Notes under the pieces: generated by a model
Databases searched by the model: none
The model's input: the letters and a program-made list of their open reading frames with translations, nothing else
Told to the model about the DNA's origin: nothing
Source of the DNA: Methanobacteriota archaeon
Lineage (GTDB): Archaea; Halobacteriota; Methanomicrobia; Methanomicrobiales; Methanospirillaceae
NCBI GenBank assembly: GCA_029547145.1
Contig: JAKPPV010000035.1
Coordinates: forward strand, 1 to 40,989
Direction of reading: 5' to 3'
DNA length: 40,989 nt
Shown here: positions 25,475-34,028 of the stretch, one piece after another
How the letters are laid out: every line of letters begins with the position of its first letter
Numbering within the stretch: the stretch's first letter is position 1
Position numbers and translations under genes: made by a program

Positions 25475-27021
25475 CGGGCACCGGTCTTTTTCCACCGGGG
25501 CACCTGCCGACCGGGCGCAGCTCCGGGGTGCTCTGCCACGTCACGTCGCTCCCCTCCCCGTTCGGGTGCGGGGACCTCGGGCCCGATGCCTACCGGTTCG
25601 CCGGGCTTCTCGCCGAGGGGGGCCAGGCCTGGTGGCAGGTGCTGCCCCTCAACCCGACGGAGCCGGGCCTCGGCAACTCGCCGTACGCGAGCCCGTCCGC
25701 CTTCGCCGGCAACACCCTTCTCATCAGTCCCGCGCTCCTCGTGGCGGACGGGTACCTCGACCCCGCGGACCTGCACCCGCTCCCACCGTTCCCCGACGGG
25801 CGGGTCGACTTCCCGGCGGTGACCGCGCACCGTGCGCCCCTGCTGGAGCGCGCCGCCGCCCGCCTCCTCGCTTCCCCCCCGCCGGCGTTCGATGCCTTTT
25901 CGGACGGGGCCGGGTGGCTCGACGACCACTGCCTCTTCGTCGCGTGCCGCGCGCGCTGCGGCGGGCGACCGTGGTACGAGTGGCCCCGGGACCTCCGCCT
26001 GCGCCACCCCGACGCCCTCCTCCGGGTCCGGGAGGAGTATGCCGGGGTGTACGACCGCGAGCGGGCCCTCCAGTTCCTCTTCTTCGACCAGTGGGAACGA
26101 CTCCGCCGGCACTGCGCCGGGCTGGGCATCCGGCTGATCGGCGACCTCCCGTTCTACGTCCTGCACGACTCGGCGGACCTGTGGGCCCACCCCGGGCTCT
26201 TCCGGCTGGATGCGGAGGGCCGTCCCCTCTCCGTCGCCGGCGTCCCCCCCGACTACTTCTCCGCCGACGGCCAGCGGTGGGGCAACCCGGTCTACGAATG
26301 GGAGGCACACCGCCGCGAGGGATACGCCTGGTGGCTCGCCCGGTTCGCCCACATGGCCCGGCTCTTCGACGCGGTCCGGATCGATCACTTCTGCGGCTTC
26401 GCCGAGTACTGGGAGATCCCCGCCGAAGAGCCGACGGCCCGGGTGGGCGCCTGGCAGCCCGGACCGGGGTTCGACCTCCTCGCCCGCGTGCGAACGGCCC
26501 TGCCCGGGCTTGCCCTGATCGCGGAGGACCTGGGGCACGTCACCCCCGCGGTGGAGGCGCTCCGCGACGGACTCGGTATCCCCGGCATGCGCGTCCTGCT
26601 CTTCGCCTTCGGCCCGGGGATGGCATCGAGCCCGCACGTGCCGCACAACCACGACCGTGCATCCGTTCTCTACCTGGGCACCCACGACAATCCGACCGCC
26701 GTGGGCTGGTTCGAGGAGGCGCCGGCAGAGGACCGCTCGCGGCTCGCCCGGTACCTCGGCCGGCCGCTGGAGGCGGAGACGGTCGCCGATGCCCTGGTCC
26801 GGCTCTGCCTGCAGTCGGTGGCGGGCCTGGCGGTCGTCTCCCTCCAGGACCATCTCGGTCTCGGAGCCGGCGCCAGGATGAACCGGCCCGGGACCGCGAC
26901 CGGTAACTGGGAGTGGCGGTGCGCTCCCGACGACCTCTCCGCCGGCCTCGCGGCGCGACTGGCCGACCTCGCAGCGACCTACGGCCGGACGGCGCCCGGC
27001 GACCACCCTCCCCCTCCCTGA
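25471..27021 (+). CDS. malQ: 4-alpha-glucanotransferase (GH77)
   Basis: The 516-residue enzyme transfers alpha-1,4-glucan segments between chains, reshaping glycogen or recycling short maltodextrins left by phosphorylase. It has the family opening R-S-S-G-V-L-C-H-V-T-S-L-P-S-P-F-G, Q-V-L-P-L-N-P-T, G-D-L-P-F-Y-V, the nucleophile Asp in R-I-D-H-F-C-G-F near 308, acid/base Glu in L-I-A-E-D-L-G near 350, and the third Asp in G-T-H-D-N-P-T near 405. Length matches the short (type I) amylomaltases. The GTG start at 25471 overlaps the preceding GH57 stop (GTGA). It is followed after 19 nt by the phosphorylase gene. Confidence 0.95.
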   Translation: MTGTGLFPPGHLPTGRSSGVLCHVTSLPSPFGCGDLGPDAYRFAGLLAEGGQAWWQVLPLNPTEPGLGNSPYASPSAFAGNTLLISPALLVADGYLDPADLHPLPPFPDGRVDFPAVTAHRAPLLERAAARLLASPPPAFDAFSDGAGWLDDHCLFVACRARCGGRPWYEWPRDLRLRHPDALLRVREEYAGVYDRERALQFLFFDQWERLRRHCAGLGIRLIGDLPFYVLHDSADLWAHPGLFRLDAEGRPLSVAGVPPDYFSADGQRWGNPVYEWEAHRREGYAWWLARFAHMARLFDAVRIDHFCGFAEYWEIPAEEPTARVGAWQPGPGFDLLARVRTALPGLALIAEDLGHVTPAVEALRDGLGIPGMRVLLFAFGPGMASSPHVPHNHDRASVLYLGTHDNPTAVGWFEEAPAEDRSRLARYLGRPLEAETVADALVRLCLQSVAGLAVVSLQDHLGLGAGARMNRPGTATGNWEWRCAPDDLSAGLAARLADLAATYGRTAPGDHPPPP

Positions 27022-27040
27022 TCCACCGGACGTGAACTCC

Positions 27041-29221
27041 ATGGAACGATACCGTGAATTTCCCCAGATCCCCGAACGGCTGTCCGGCCTCGTCGACCTC
27101 GCCTATAACCTCTGGTGGTCGTGGCACCCCGAGGCCCGGCTCCTCTTCAAGCAGCTCTCGACCGCGCTCTGGAAGGAGTGCGTCCACAACCCGGTACGCC
27201 TGCTCCGGCACCTCTCCCCCGAGGTCTTCGAGGCCGCTGCCGCCGACCCTGCCTACCTCCACCGGTACGATGTCATCATGCACCGGTTCCGCCGGTACAT
27301 GACCGAGAAGAACGGATGGTTCCAGGAGGTCTACGGGTGTGGGCCCGCGCTCCGGATCGCCTACTTCTCGGCGGAGTACGGCCTCCACCACTCCCTCCCG
27401 TTCTACGCCGGGGGCCTCGGGTTCCTCGCGGGTGACCACCTCAAGGAGTGCTCCGACCTCCACGTCCCGCTCGTCGCGGTCGGGTTCATGTACTCGGAGG
27501 GCTACCTGCACCAGCACCTCCTCCCCGACGGCTGGCAGGAGAACATCGTCGAGCGGCTGGACCGCGAGGCGGCACCGATCACGCGCGTCACGGGCCCCGG
27601 CGGGGAACCGCTCGTGATCCGGATGCCGCTCGTCGACTCGACGATCGCCCTCTACGTCTGGCGGGTCGACGTGGGACGCGTCCCGCTCTTCCTGCTCGAC
27701 ACGGACCACCCGGAGAACCCGCCCGAGTACCGGATGATCTCGAGCCGTCTCTACTCGGGGGACCGCGAACTCCGCCTCCGTCAGGAGATCGTGCTCGGGA
27801 TCGGGGGCCGGCGGATGCTCGCCGAGCTCGGCATCGAGTTCGCCGCCGTCCACCTGAACGAGGGTCATCCGGCGTTCGTCCTCCTCTCCCTCCTCCACGA
27901 GCGGATGCAGGCGGGCCGGTCGTTCGAGGAGGCGATCAACGATGTGCGGGGGATCTCGATCTTCACGACCCACACGCCGGTGCCGGCGGGCTTCGATGTC
28001 TTCCCGGAGGAACTGATCGCCCGTTCGCTCGGCCAGTACCGGGACGAGCTCGGGGTCTCGCCCGAGCAGTTCCTCGCACTGGGACGCCACCCGGAGGCGC
28101 CGGAGCAGGGGTTCAACATGGCGATGCTCGCACTCCGGCTCTGCGGTCACGCGAACGCGGTCTCGAAACGGCACGGCGAGGTCTCGCGCGCCCTCTTCCA
28201 CTCTCTCTGGCCCGACCGGCCGGTACCGGAGGTCCCGATCTCCTCGATCACGAACGGCGTGCACCTGCCGACCTGGCTAAACCCCAGGATCGCCGCGCTC
28301 TACGACCGGTACTTCTTCGAGACCTCGCCGAACTGGCAGGAGGAGCACGACGTGGAGGCGATCTGGGCCTTCGTCGAGTCGATCCCAGACCGGGAGCTCT
28401 GGGAGATCCATGTCTCCCTCAAGAACAAGCTCCTGAACCGCATCCGCGAGATGCGCCGCCGTGCCTACGCCGCCGGCACGCTCGCACCCGCGTCCCTGGT
28501 CGCGCAGGGGGGCCTGCTGAACCCGTCCGTGCTGACGATCGGCTTTGCCCGCCGGTTCTCGACCTACAAGCGGGCAGACCTGATCTTCTCCGATCCCGAG
28601 CGGCTCCGCCGGATCCTGACGAACCCCCTCCGACCGGTGCAGCTCCTCTTCGCGGGCAAGGCCCACCCCGCCGACGAGGAGGGGAAACGGCTCCTCCAGC
28701 GGATCTACCAGTTCGCGGGCCGCCCGGAGTTCGAGGGGCGGATCGCCTTCATGGAGGACTACGGCGAGCAGACGGCGCAGTACCTGGTCCACGGGGTCGA
28801 CGTCTGGCTCAACAACCCCTGCCCGCCGCTCGAGGCGTCAGGGACGAGCGGGATGAAGGCGGCGATGAACGGGGTGGTGAACTGCTCGATCCTGGACGGG
28901 TGGTGGCTCGAGGGGTTCGACGGGGAGAACGGGTGGGCCTTCGGACAGGACGCCCCGGAGGGGGACCGGACGGCGCACGATGCGAACGCCCTCTACTCCC
29001 TGATCGAGAACGAGATCGCCCCCCGGTACTACGACACCGGGCTCGACGGCATCCCCCATGCCTGGGTCCGGATGATGAAGGCGTCGATCCGGACCTGCGC
29101 GCCGCGCTTCTCGGCCCGCCGGATGGTGAAGGAGTACGTCGAACGCTACTACCCGCAGCTGCTCTCCTGTGCCGGCTCGGACTTCCGGGTCTGCCCGGTC
29201 GACGGTTCCGGCGACCGGTAA
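27041..29221 (+). CDS. glgP: Alpha-glucan (glycogen) phosphorylase (GT35)
   Basis: The 726-residue enzyme releases glucose-1-phosphate from alpha-glucan. The first ~100 residues match the DUF3417 N-terminus (L-A-Y-N-L-W-W-S-W-H-P). A-Y-F-S-A-E-Y-G and F-Y-A-G-G-L-G-F-L-A-G-D-H start the catalytic part, S-T-Y-K-R-A-D-L lies near 510, and the pyridoxal-phosphate lysine is in A-S-G-T-S-G-M-K-A-A-M-N-G near 608. It belongs to the short form lacking a regulatory N-terminal extension. ATG 27041 is preferred over GTG 27032 because a GGACGTGA lies just before it; the difference is three residues. It is the last gene of the operon and ends 12 nt from the convergent kinase gene. With the synthase and branching enzyme it completes a glucan build-and-use cycle. 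Confidence 0.94.
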   Translation: MERYREFPQIPERLSGLVDLAYNLWWSWHPEARLLFKQLSTALWKECVHNPVRLLRHLSPEVFEAAAADPAYLHRYDVIMHRFRRYMTEKNGWFQEVYGCGPALRIAYFSAEYGLHHSLPFYAGGLGFLAGDHLKECSDLHVPLVAVGFMYSEGYLHQHLLPDGWQENIVERLDREAAPITRVTGPGGEPLVIRMPLVDSTIALYVWRVDVGRVPLFLLDTDHPENPPEYRMISSRLYSGDRELRLRQEIVLGIGGRRMLAELGIEFAAVHLNEGHPAFVLLSLLHERMQAGRSFEEAINDVRGISIFTTHTPVPAGFDVFPEELIARSLGQYRDELGVSPEQFLALGRHPEAPEQGFNMAMLALRLCGHANAVSKRHGEVSRALFHSLWPDRPVPEVPISSITNGVHLPTWLNPRIAALYDRYFFETSPNWQEEHDVEAIWAFVESIPDRELWEIHVSLKNKLLNRIREMRRRAYAAGTLAPASLVAQGGLLNPSVLTIGFARRFSTYKRADLIFSDPERLRRILTNPLRPVQLLFAGKAHPADEEGKRLLQRIYQFAGRPEFEGRIAFMEDYGEQTAQYLVHGVDVWLNNPCPPLEASGTSGMKAAMNGVVNCSILDGWWLEGFDGENGWAFGQDAPEGDRTAHDANALYSLIENEIAPRYYDTGLDGIPHAWVRMMKASIRTCAPRFSARRMVKEYVERYYPQLLSCAGSDFRVCPVDGSGDR

Positions 29222-29233
29222 CGGGCGGCGGAC

Positions 29234-30820
29234 CTATGCCTGCGGCCCGCGGTCCGGTCGCCAGGCCCCCGGGGGAAACCGGACGACGAACCGGGCCCCC
29301 ACCCCGGGGGGCCCCTCCTCCGCGATCGTCGCGCCCGTGATCCCCAGGATCTCGCGGGCGAGATAGAGCCCGAGGCCCGTGTTCCGGCCGTACCCGCGCT
29401 CGAAGATCCGCTCCTTCTCGTCGGTTGCGACCCCGGCACCGTCGTCCTCCACCAGCAGGGCGAGGCGTCCGCCGTCCTCCTCCGCGACGGAGAGGGAGAC
29501 CCTCGTCGCGCCGTGCCGGGCCGCGTTCTCGATCAGGTTGAAGATCACCCGCGGGAAGAGCGGGTCCGCGTAGCAGGCGACCCCTCCGGCCCGGGACTCC
29601 ACCGCGATCCGGCCCGCGCCGAGCTCGTCCGCCGCACGGGCGATGGATGCCTCGAGCGGGAACCAGGCCGGACCCTCCAGCCCGCCCTGCTCGTAGGTGC
29701 CGGCGAACTCGACCAGGTCCCAGATCGCGCCGGCATGGGCCCGGATCCGGCCAAGGTGGCCCTGGAGTTCGGCCGGGTCCTCCGCTTCAGCGGCAAGGTC
29801 CAGGCGGCCGAAGAGCGCCGTGAGCTGGTTCCTGATGTCGTGCCGGGTGAGCGTGGAGAGGAGGTTGAGCCGGGCCATCGCCTGCCGGAGCGCCTCCTCG
29901 TGCCGGTGGCGGGTCGTGATGTCGCAGAGCAACAGGGAGAGGTCTGCGACCTCGCCCTCTTCCCGGCGGGGGAGGAGCGTGACGTGCACCTGGCGGTCGC
30001 GCCCTTCGCGGTCCGGGATGCACATCCGTCTCCGGACGGTCCCGCCGGCGAGCCCGAGGGCGATCTCCGGGCCGATCCGCCCGTACCGTTCGGGCCCGAG
30101 GCTCCCGGCGAGGTCCCGCCCGAGCAGTTCCGGGATCGGCCGGCCGACCCAGTCGGCGAAGGCCTGGTTCATCGCGAGCAGGCGCTCCTTTTTGTCCAGG
30201 CAGGCCATCATCACCGGGACGCCGTCCATGACGCGGGCAAGGTACCGGCGGGAGAGGCGGAGCGCCTCCTCCGCACGGTGGTGCCCGGTGACGTCGCAGA
30301 AGGAGACGGCGAGGGCGGGCCCGCCCCGGAACCCGACCGGGCTGACCGAGAGCGCGAACCAGCGGTCCCGCCCGTCGGCGAGTCGGATCCGCGTCTCGAA
30401 GCCGCGCACCGTCCCCTCGGCAGCGACACGGGCGAGGAGGCGCGCACGGTCGGCGGGGTCGGCGTAGTACCCGGCGGCGCCCGTCCCGCCGGGCGGGCTT
30501 TGGACGATCCCCGCGAGTGCAGACGCCTGCCGGTTCGCGTACAGCACCTCCCCGGTGTCCGGACGGCTGACGACGAAGGGGGTCGGCGAGTGCTCCAGAA
30601 GGGAGAAAAATTCGTCGTCCACGGACGTCCCGTCGTGCCGTTGTTCGTCCGCTCCCGGTTCGTCGGGCCGCCGCACGACGCCGGCGCCGAGGACGATCCC
30701 CGCGAGCGAAAGGGCGGCGCCGGTATCCGGTGCGAGCAGGCAGAGACCGAGGGCGAGGGCTCCGGCGAGGGTCGGTACTGCCACGAGCCGGGCGAACGGG
30801 ACGACGGGGCGAGCCGGCAT
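29234..30820 (-). CDS. PAS-PAS sensor histidine kinase
   Basis: The 528-residue protein starts with a membrane hairpin of two helices (about 11-29 and 35-49) with almost no extracellular loop. Two PAS domains follow (about 66-185 and 190-310), with D-V-T-G-H-H-R-A-E-E-A-L and D-I-T-T-R-H-R-H-E-E-A-L as linkers. The phospho-acceptor is H327 in L-T-R-H-D-I-R-N-Q-L, the style common in methanogen kinases. The ATPase domain keeps N432 (N box), D-D-G-A-G at 459-463 and G-L-G-L at 482-485, so it should be active. With so little outside the membrane it probably senses a cytoplasmic or membrane signal through PAS. No response regulator gene is nearby, so the output is unknown. It ends tail to tail with glgP. 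Confidence 0.92.
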   Translation of the reverse strand: MPARPVVPFARLVAVPTLAGALALGLCLLAPDTGAALSLAGIVLGAGVVRRPDEPGADEQRHDGTSVDDEFFSLLEHSPTPFVVSRPDTGEVLYANRQASALAGIVQSPPGGTGAAGYYADPADRARLLARVAAEGTVRGFETRIRLADGRDRWFALSVSPVGFRGGPALAVSFCDVTGHHRAEEALRLSRRYLARVMDGVPVMMACLDKKERLLAMNQAFADWVGRPIPELLGRDLAGSLGPERYGRIGPEIALGLAGGTVRRRMCIPDREGRDRQVHVTLLPRREEGEVADLSLLLCDITTRHRHEEALRQAMARLNLLSTLTRHDIRNQLTALFGRLDLAAEAEDPAELQGHLGRIRAHAGAIWDLVEFAGTYEQGGLEGPAWFPLEASIARAADELGAGRIAVESRAGGVACYADPLFPRVIFNLIENAARHGATRVSLSVAEEDGGRLALLVEDDGAGVATDEKERIFERGYGRNTGLGLYLAREILGITGATIAEEGPPGVGARFVVRFPPGAWRPDRGPQA

Positions 30821-31000
30821 CGGACCTCTCTTCCTCTGGTTGGCAGGGGGGGTTTTTCAACCCTCGCATCCGGTATCCCGGGGGTGTCGGACGGACCGGT
30901 GTCGGGGAACGCCTGGGCCGGGCCTGCGCGCGTGTTGCAGGCGTCAGGTCCGCCAGTTTCTGTGTATCCAGGAACTGTGCGGCGAGAGGACGAAGCGCAG

Positions 31001-31008
31001 GTTTATGA
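31001..31008 (+). promoter_or_regulatory. TATA-like box before the pilin-like gene cluster
   Basis: GTTTATGA is the most AT-rich stretch upstream of the first pilin-like gene and lies 35-42 nt before its ATG, compatible with a short leader that includes the GGAGG at 31032-31036. The rest of the 222-bp gap to the divergent kinase gene shows only a five-T run near 30852 and no gene. Confidence 0.4.
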
Positions 31009-31042
31009 GCAGGTCGTGCGAATATTCAGCCGGAGGCCGGCA

Positions 31043-32026
31043 ATGGGTGGTCGCGGACGCGAGGACGCACTCTCGGAGATCATCGGGTTCGTCCTGATCC
31101 TCGCGCTGATCGTGGTGGCGTCGACCCTCTACCTGATGTACGTGGTGCCGGCGGAGGGGCGCGAGCAGGAGATCGAGCACATGAACCAGGTGAAGGACCG
31201 GTTCGTGAGCTACAAGACGAGCGTGGACGGGTTGTGGCTGCGCTCGCTCGGTGACCTCTCCATCTCGGGGACGCGGGGCGTCTCGCTCTCCACCTCGTTC
31301 GACCTGGGCACCGGTGGCGGGAACACGCAGTCCTCGGGGCTCTTCCTCTCGTTCATGCGGCCGATCGGGACGGCGGCGAGGATGAGCGTGACAGGGAACA
31401 GCGGAGACTATCTTACCATCCGGGTCGACGGCGCACCCGTCGTCGATCATGTCCCTCTCGGGTCGCTCAACTACACGACGGACAACTACTACTGGATACA
31501 GCAGACCTACGCGTACGAGATGGGAGGGGTCTTCCTCGAGCAGAAGAATGAAGGGGTCTCGGTGAAGGTCTCACCGTCGCTGTCGCTCTATGGGTTTGGC
31601 AACGGAACGCTCGAGAATAATATTCCATCGTTGAAGGTGAATCTCTGCCTGGTGAACCTGACAAGGGAGGCAGGGACGATCGGTGGGACCGGGCCCCTGC
31701 GCGTCGAAACCCGTCTGCGCGAGTCGATCGCGGAATCGTATCAGAACGCCCGTGTCGAAAATGTCTCGCTGGAGGTCGATGCCAGGAACGATCGATGGGC
31801 ATCGGCGTGGAACCAGGTCTTCATCGATGCCGCCCGGAGAAGCGGTGTGGCAGAGAGCGGTGACCTGACGGATGACACGCACCAATGGTTTTACATTCAT
31901 CGTGCCGGCACCTCCTCCGTCCTTGAAGTCCGGAACAGGACAGGCGACCCTGCTATCTCGAAGGATGTCATGTTCAACCTGATCGAAGCACCGCTCCAGG
32001 TGACATTCGAGTATGACGAATCGTGA
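31043..32026 (+). CDS. Type IV pilin-like surface protein, type A
   Basis: The 327-residue protein starts with a short charged leader, then A-L-S-E-I-I-G-F and a long hydrophobic helix (about 12-33), the archaeal class III signal peptide and pilin core; Glu sits third after the likely cleavage point. The rest is a beta-rich extracellular domain with G-R-E-Q-E-I-E-H-M after the helix, Y-K-T-S-V-D-G-L-W, and V-F-L-E-Q. It closely resembles the protein at 34029-35108 in these blocks and in V-N-L-T and R-V-E-T-R-L. Several N-x-T/S sequons suggest glycosylation. ATG 31043 is preferred because GGAGG precedes it by 6 nt; an in-frame GTG at 31016 has none. Its stop overlaps the next gene by 14 bases. 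It may be a pilus-like partner of the adhesin encoded next. Confidence 0.82.
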   Translation: MGGRGREDALSEIIGFVLILALIVVASTLYLMYVVPAEGREQEIEHMNQVKDRFVSYKTSVDGLWLRSLGDLSISGTRGVSLSTSFDLGTGGGNTQSSGLFLSFMRPIGTAARMSVTGNSGDYLTIRVDGAPVVDHVPLGSLNYTTDNYYWIQQTYAYEMGGVFLEQKNEGVSVKVSPSLSLYGFGNGTLENNIPSLKVNLCLVNLTREAGTIGGTGPLRVETRLRESIAESYQNARVENVSLEVDARNDRWASAWNQVFIDAARRSGVAESGDLTDDTHQWFYIHRAGTSSVLEVRNRTGDPAISKDVMFNLIEAPLQVTFEYDES

Positions 32027-33890
32027 GGACGGGGTATCCGAGGTGATCGGGGGGGTGCTGCTGATCGCCCTCGTGCTGATCGGAGCGACGATCGTCGGCA
32101 CGTATGTTGCCTCACAGCCCCTCCCCGAGAGGGTTCCGAAGGTGCAGTTCAACATCAAGGAGATCGACAATACGATCTATCTCGAGCATGAAGGCGGAGA
32201 GAGCCTGAACAGGGGTGATTTCTCTATCGTGGTCGACGGGAGCACAATCAATGATTCTGAATGGATGATTCAGCCGGATGGTGCAGGGCCCTGGACCCTT
32301 GGTAAAAAAATTGTGATCTCAGGGCACCCCGGGGCTCAATCGATCGGCCTCGTTTTTAAGGGGGGATCCGGAGAGACCCTTCTCCGGGCCCCGAATTCGC
32401 CATGGGGGTTTGATATTGTCTTTCCCTCATTCGACCCAAACGAAATCATTGATATCCCTGCCCCCTTCGCCGGTCAGGACAGTTATGGCGATCTCGAATG
32501 GCAGTTCCCTGAAACAGGCGACCCTCAACCGCTCTTTCCTCCTCTCAACACCAAGCACGTGTATGTTGCCCCGAAGGGTTGGATTCCAAACCCGGAAAAG
32601 CCCCTCCCTGAACCGCCGCTCTTCATCTGTGACGGGGTCAACGATGAGCAAGAGATCAACGATGCAATCGCTATTGCGGAGGGTGGCATCGTCGAGCTGC
32701 TCGACGGAACGTTCAGATGCTCCGGACGGATCACGATGCGCGAGCATACAACCCTCTGGGGCCAGGGGTCCCTGTCCACGACGATCGAGACCAAGGCGAA
32801 CGGGGGCTCGGGATACCTGCCGATTGCGGTCAGCGCGGAGTATGTAAACCTCGGAGGGAGGGATGGGGATGATATGAAGGGCTTCACCATCCGGGGCAAC
32901 GCCTTCGTGATGGTCACCCGGAGTCACGTCAGGGTGCATGATATCCGGGCGACATGCGTCGATCTCGACGGCGTCTGGCACGAGGCATCGGGCAACGGGA
33001 TGTTCTTTGTATGGGTGGCGCCGCCGGTGAAGGTGATCGACGATGTCGAGTTCTGGGAGTGCCACGTCGTCAACTCCCATACGCACGGCTTCAATATGAA
33101 CCAGGACTACAGCGATGGTATTCCCCGCGCCACCACGAACATCCGGTTCGTCAACTGCCGCGCCGTGAGATGCGGGTTCGGTCGTGTCGGCGACCCAGGC
33201 GTCGTGACCGGCAACCAGTCGCGTTCGGAGTGGATCACCGGCTTCGACTTTCACGAATGGCAGGACCTGATCAACCTCGAGGTCGTCAACTGCATCGCCG
33301 AAGACAACTGGGAGTCCGGGTTCCACCTCGAGCCCGGCGCACGATATGGAAGCAACGGCGAGAACATCGGGCCACGGACCGTCTCGAAGAATATCCGTTT
33401 CAGGGACTGTTTCAGCTCGAACAACGGCCAAAGGAACACCTACACCGGTCACTTCTTCATGTCCGGATATTACCTCTCGCGTGATACCAGGCTCACGAAT
33501 TGCCAGTCCATGCACAATCGCAATTCCGGATATTATGTCCACAGCGGCGCCAACAGCTCGTTCGTAGGATGTTCCGATGATGGAAGCACCTACGGATGGA
33601 AGATCTGCAAGGCGAGCTCGGATATCACACTGACGGACTGCACGTCCAGGAACAACCTGCGATGGGCGCTCTGGATTTCTTTTTCCCAGCGGGTGAATGT
33701 TAGGGATTTCAATCAGTATTTCGTGAACGGTGACCGTGGATACCAGAACATCCTGGGATGGTACAAGGACGAGGCGAAGTACCAGCAACCGGTGACCGAC
33801 TCGGTGTTCGAGATCACCGCCTACGGCAGCAGGTTGCCGATCATCAACAGGGCGGGGAGCAACAACGAGTACTACCTCTCGTTCGGTTGA
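32013..33890 (+). CDS. Pilin-type anchor with right-handed beta-helix passenger, type B
   Basis: The 625-residue protein begins R-E-D-G-V-S-E-V-I-G-G-V-L-L-I-A-L, a textbook archaeal type IV pilin N-terminus (cleavage probably after G7, helix to about 33). A module with L-E-H-E-G-G-E-S-L-N-R-G-D-F follows (about 42-125), then a linker and a right-handed beta-helix at about 215-600. It shares many blocks with the membrane protein at 16683-18539, such as G-N-G-M-F-F-V-W and H-G-F-N-M-N-Q-D. Both keep an Asn/Cys-rich ladder of turns. The passenger may bind polysaccharide; no catalytic residue set is evident. It would be assembled at the cell surface after prepilin peptidase cleavage. The start overlaps the type A gene, so the two are translated together. 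Confidence 0.85.
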   Translation: MTNREDGVSEVIGGVLLIALVLIGATIVGTYVASQPLPERVPKVQFNIKEIDNTIYLEHEGGESLNRGDFSIVVDGSTINDSEWMIQPDGAGPWTLGKKIVISGHPGAQSIGLVFKGGSGETLLRAPNSPWGFDIVFPSFDPNEIIDIPAPFAGQDSYGDLEWQFPETGDPQPLFPPLNTKHVYVAPKGWIPNPEKPLPEPPLFICDGVNDEQEINDAIAIAEGGIVELLDGTFRCSGRITMREHTTLWGQGSLSTTIETKANGGSGYLPIAVSAEYVNLGGRDGDDMKGFTIRGNAFVMVTRSHVRVHDIRATCVDLDGVWHEASGNGMFFVWVAPPVKVIDDVEFWECHVVNSHTHGFNMNQDYSDGIPRATTNIRFVNCRAVRCGFGRVGDPGVVTGNQSRSEWITGFDFHEWQDLINLEVVNCIAEDNWESGFHLEPGARYGSNGENIGPRTVSKNIRFRDCFSSNNGQRNTYTGHFFMSGYYLSRDTRLTNCQSMHNRNSGYYVHSGANSSFVGCSDDGSTYGWKICKASSDITLTDCTSRNNLRWALWISFSQRVNVRDFNQYFVNGDRGYQNILGWYKDEAKYQQPVTDSVFEITAYGSRLPIINRAGSNNEYYLSFG

Positions 33891-33903
33891 GGTGGTGACG
33901 CCA

Positions 33904-33925
33904 CAGGGGGGGCTGGTACCCCCTG
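33904..33925 (+). terminator. Stem-loop after the beta-helix pilin gene
   Basis: CAGGGGG and CCCCCTG form a 7-bp perfect stem with an 8-nt loop, flanked by CCAC and GTGG that could lengthen it. It lies 14 nt past the stop. No T-run follows directly, so it may stabilise or end the mRNA rather than be a classical terminator. Confidence 0.4.
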
Positions 33926-33955
33926 GTCGTGGGTTTCATGTAAAGACGGGCAAAG

Positions 33956-33973
33956 TAAATTAAAAAATTTAGA
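33956..33973 (+). promoter_or_regulatory. AT-rich promoter of the second pilin-like gene set
   Basis: GTAAATTAAAAAATTTAG is by far the most AT-rich stretch in the window and would serve as a strong TATA region for transcription starting near 33995, about 35 nt before the ATG at 34029. A second box, GATAATATAC, occurs at 34009-34018. This divides the cluster into two transcription units. Confidence 0.5.
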
Positions 33974-34028
33974 GTCTCTTTGTATCGCCGTATTCCTGAA
34001 CAACAATGATAATATACTGGGAGTTGTA

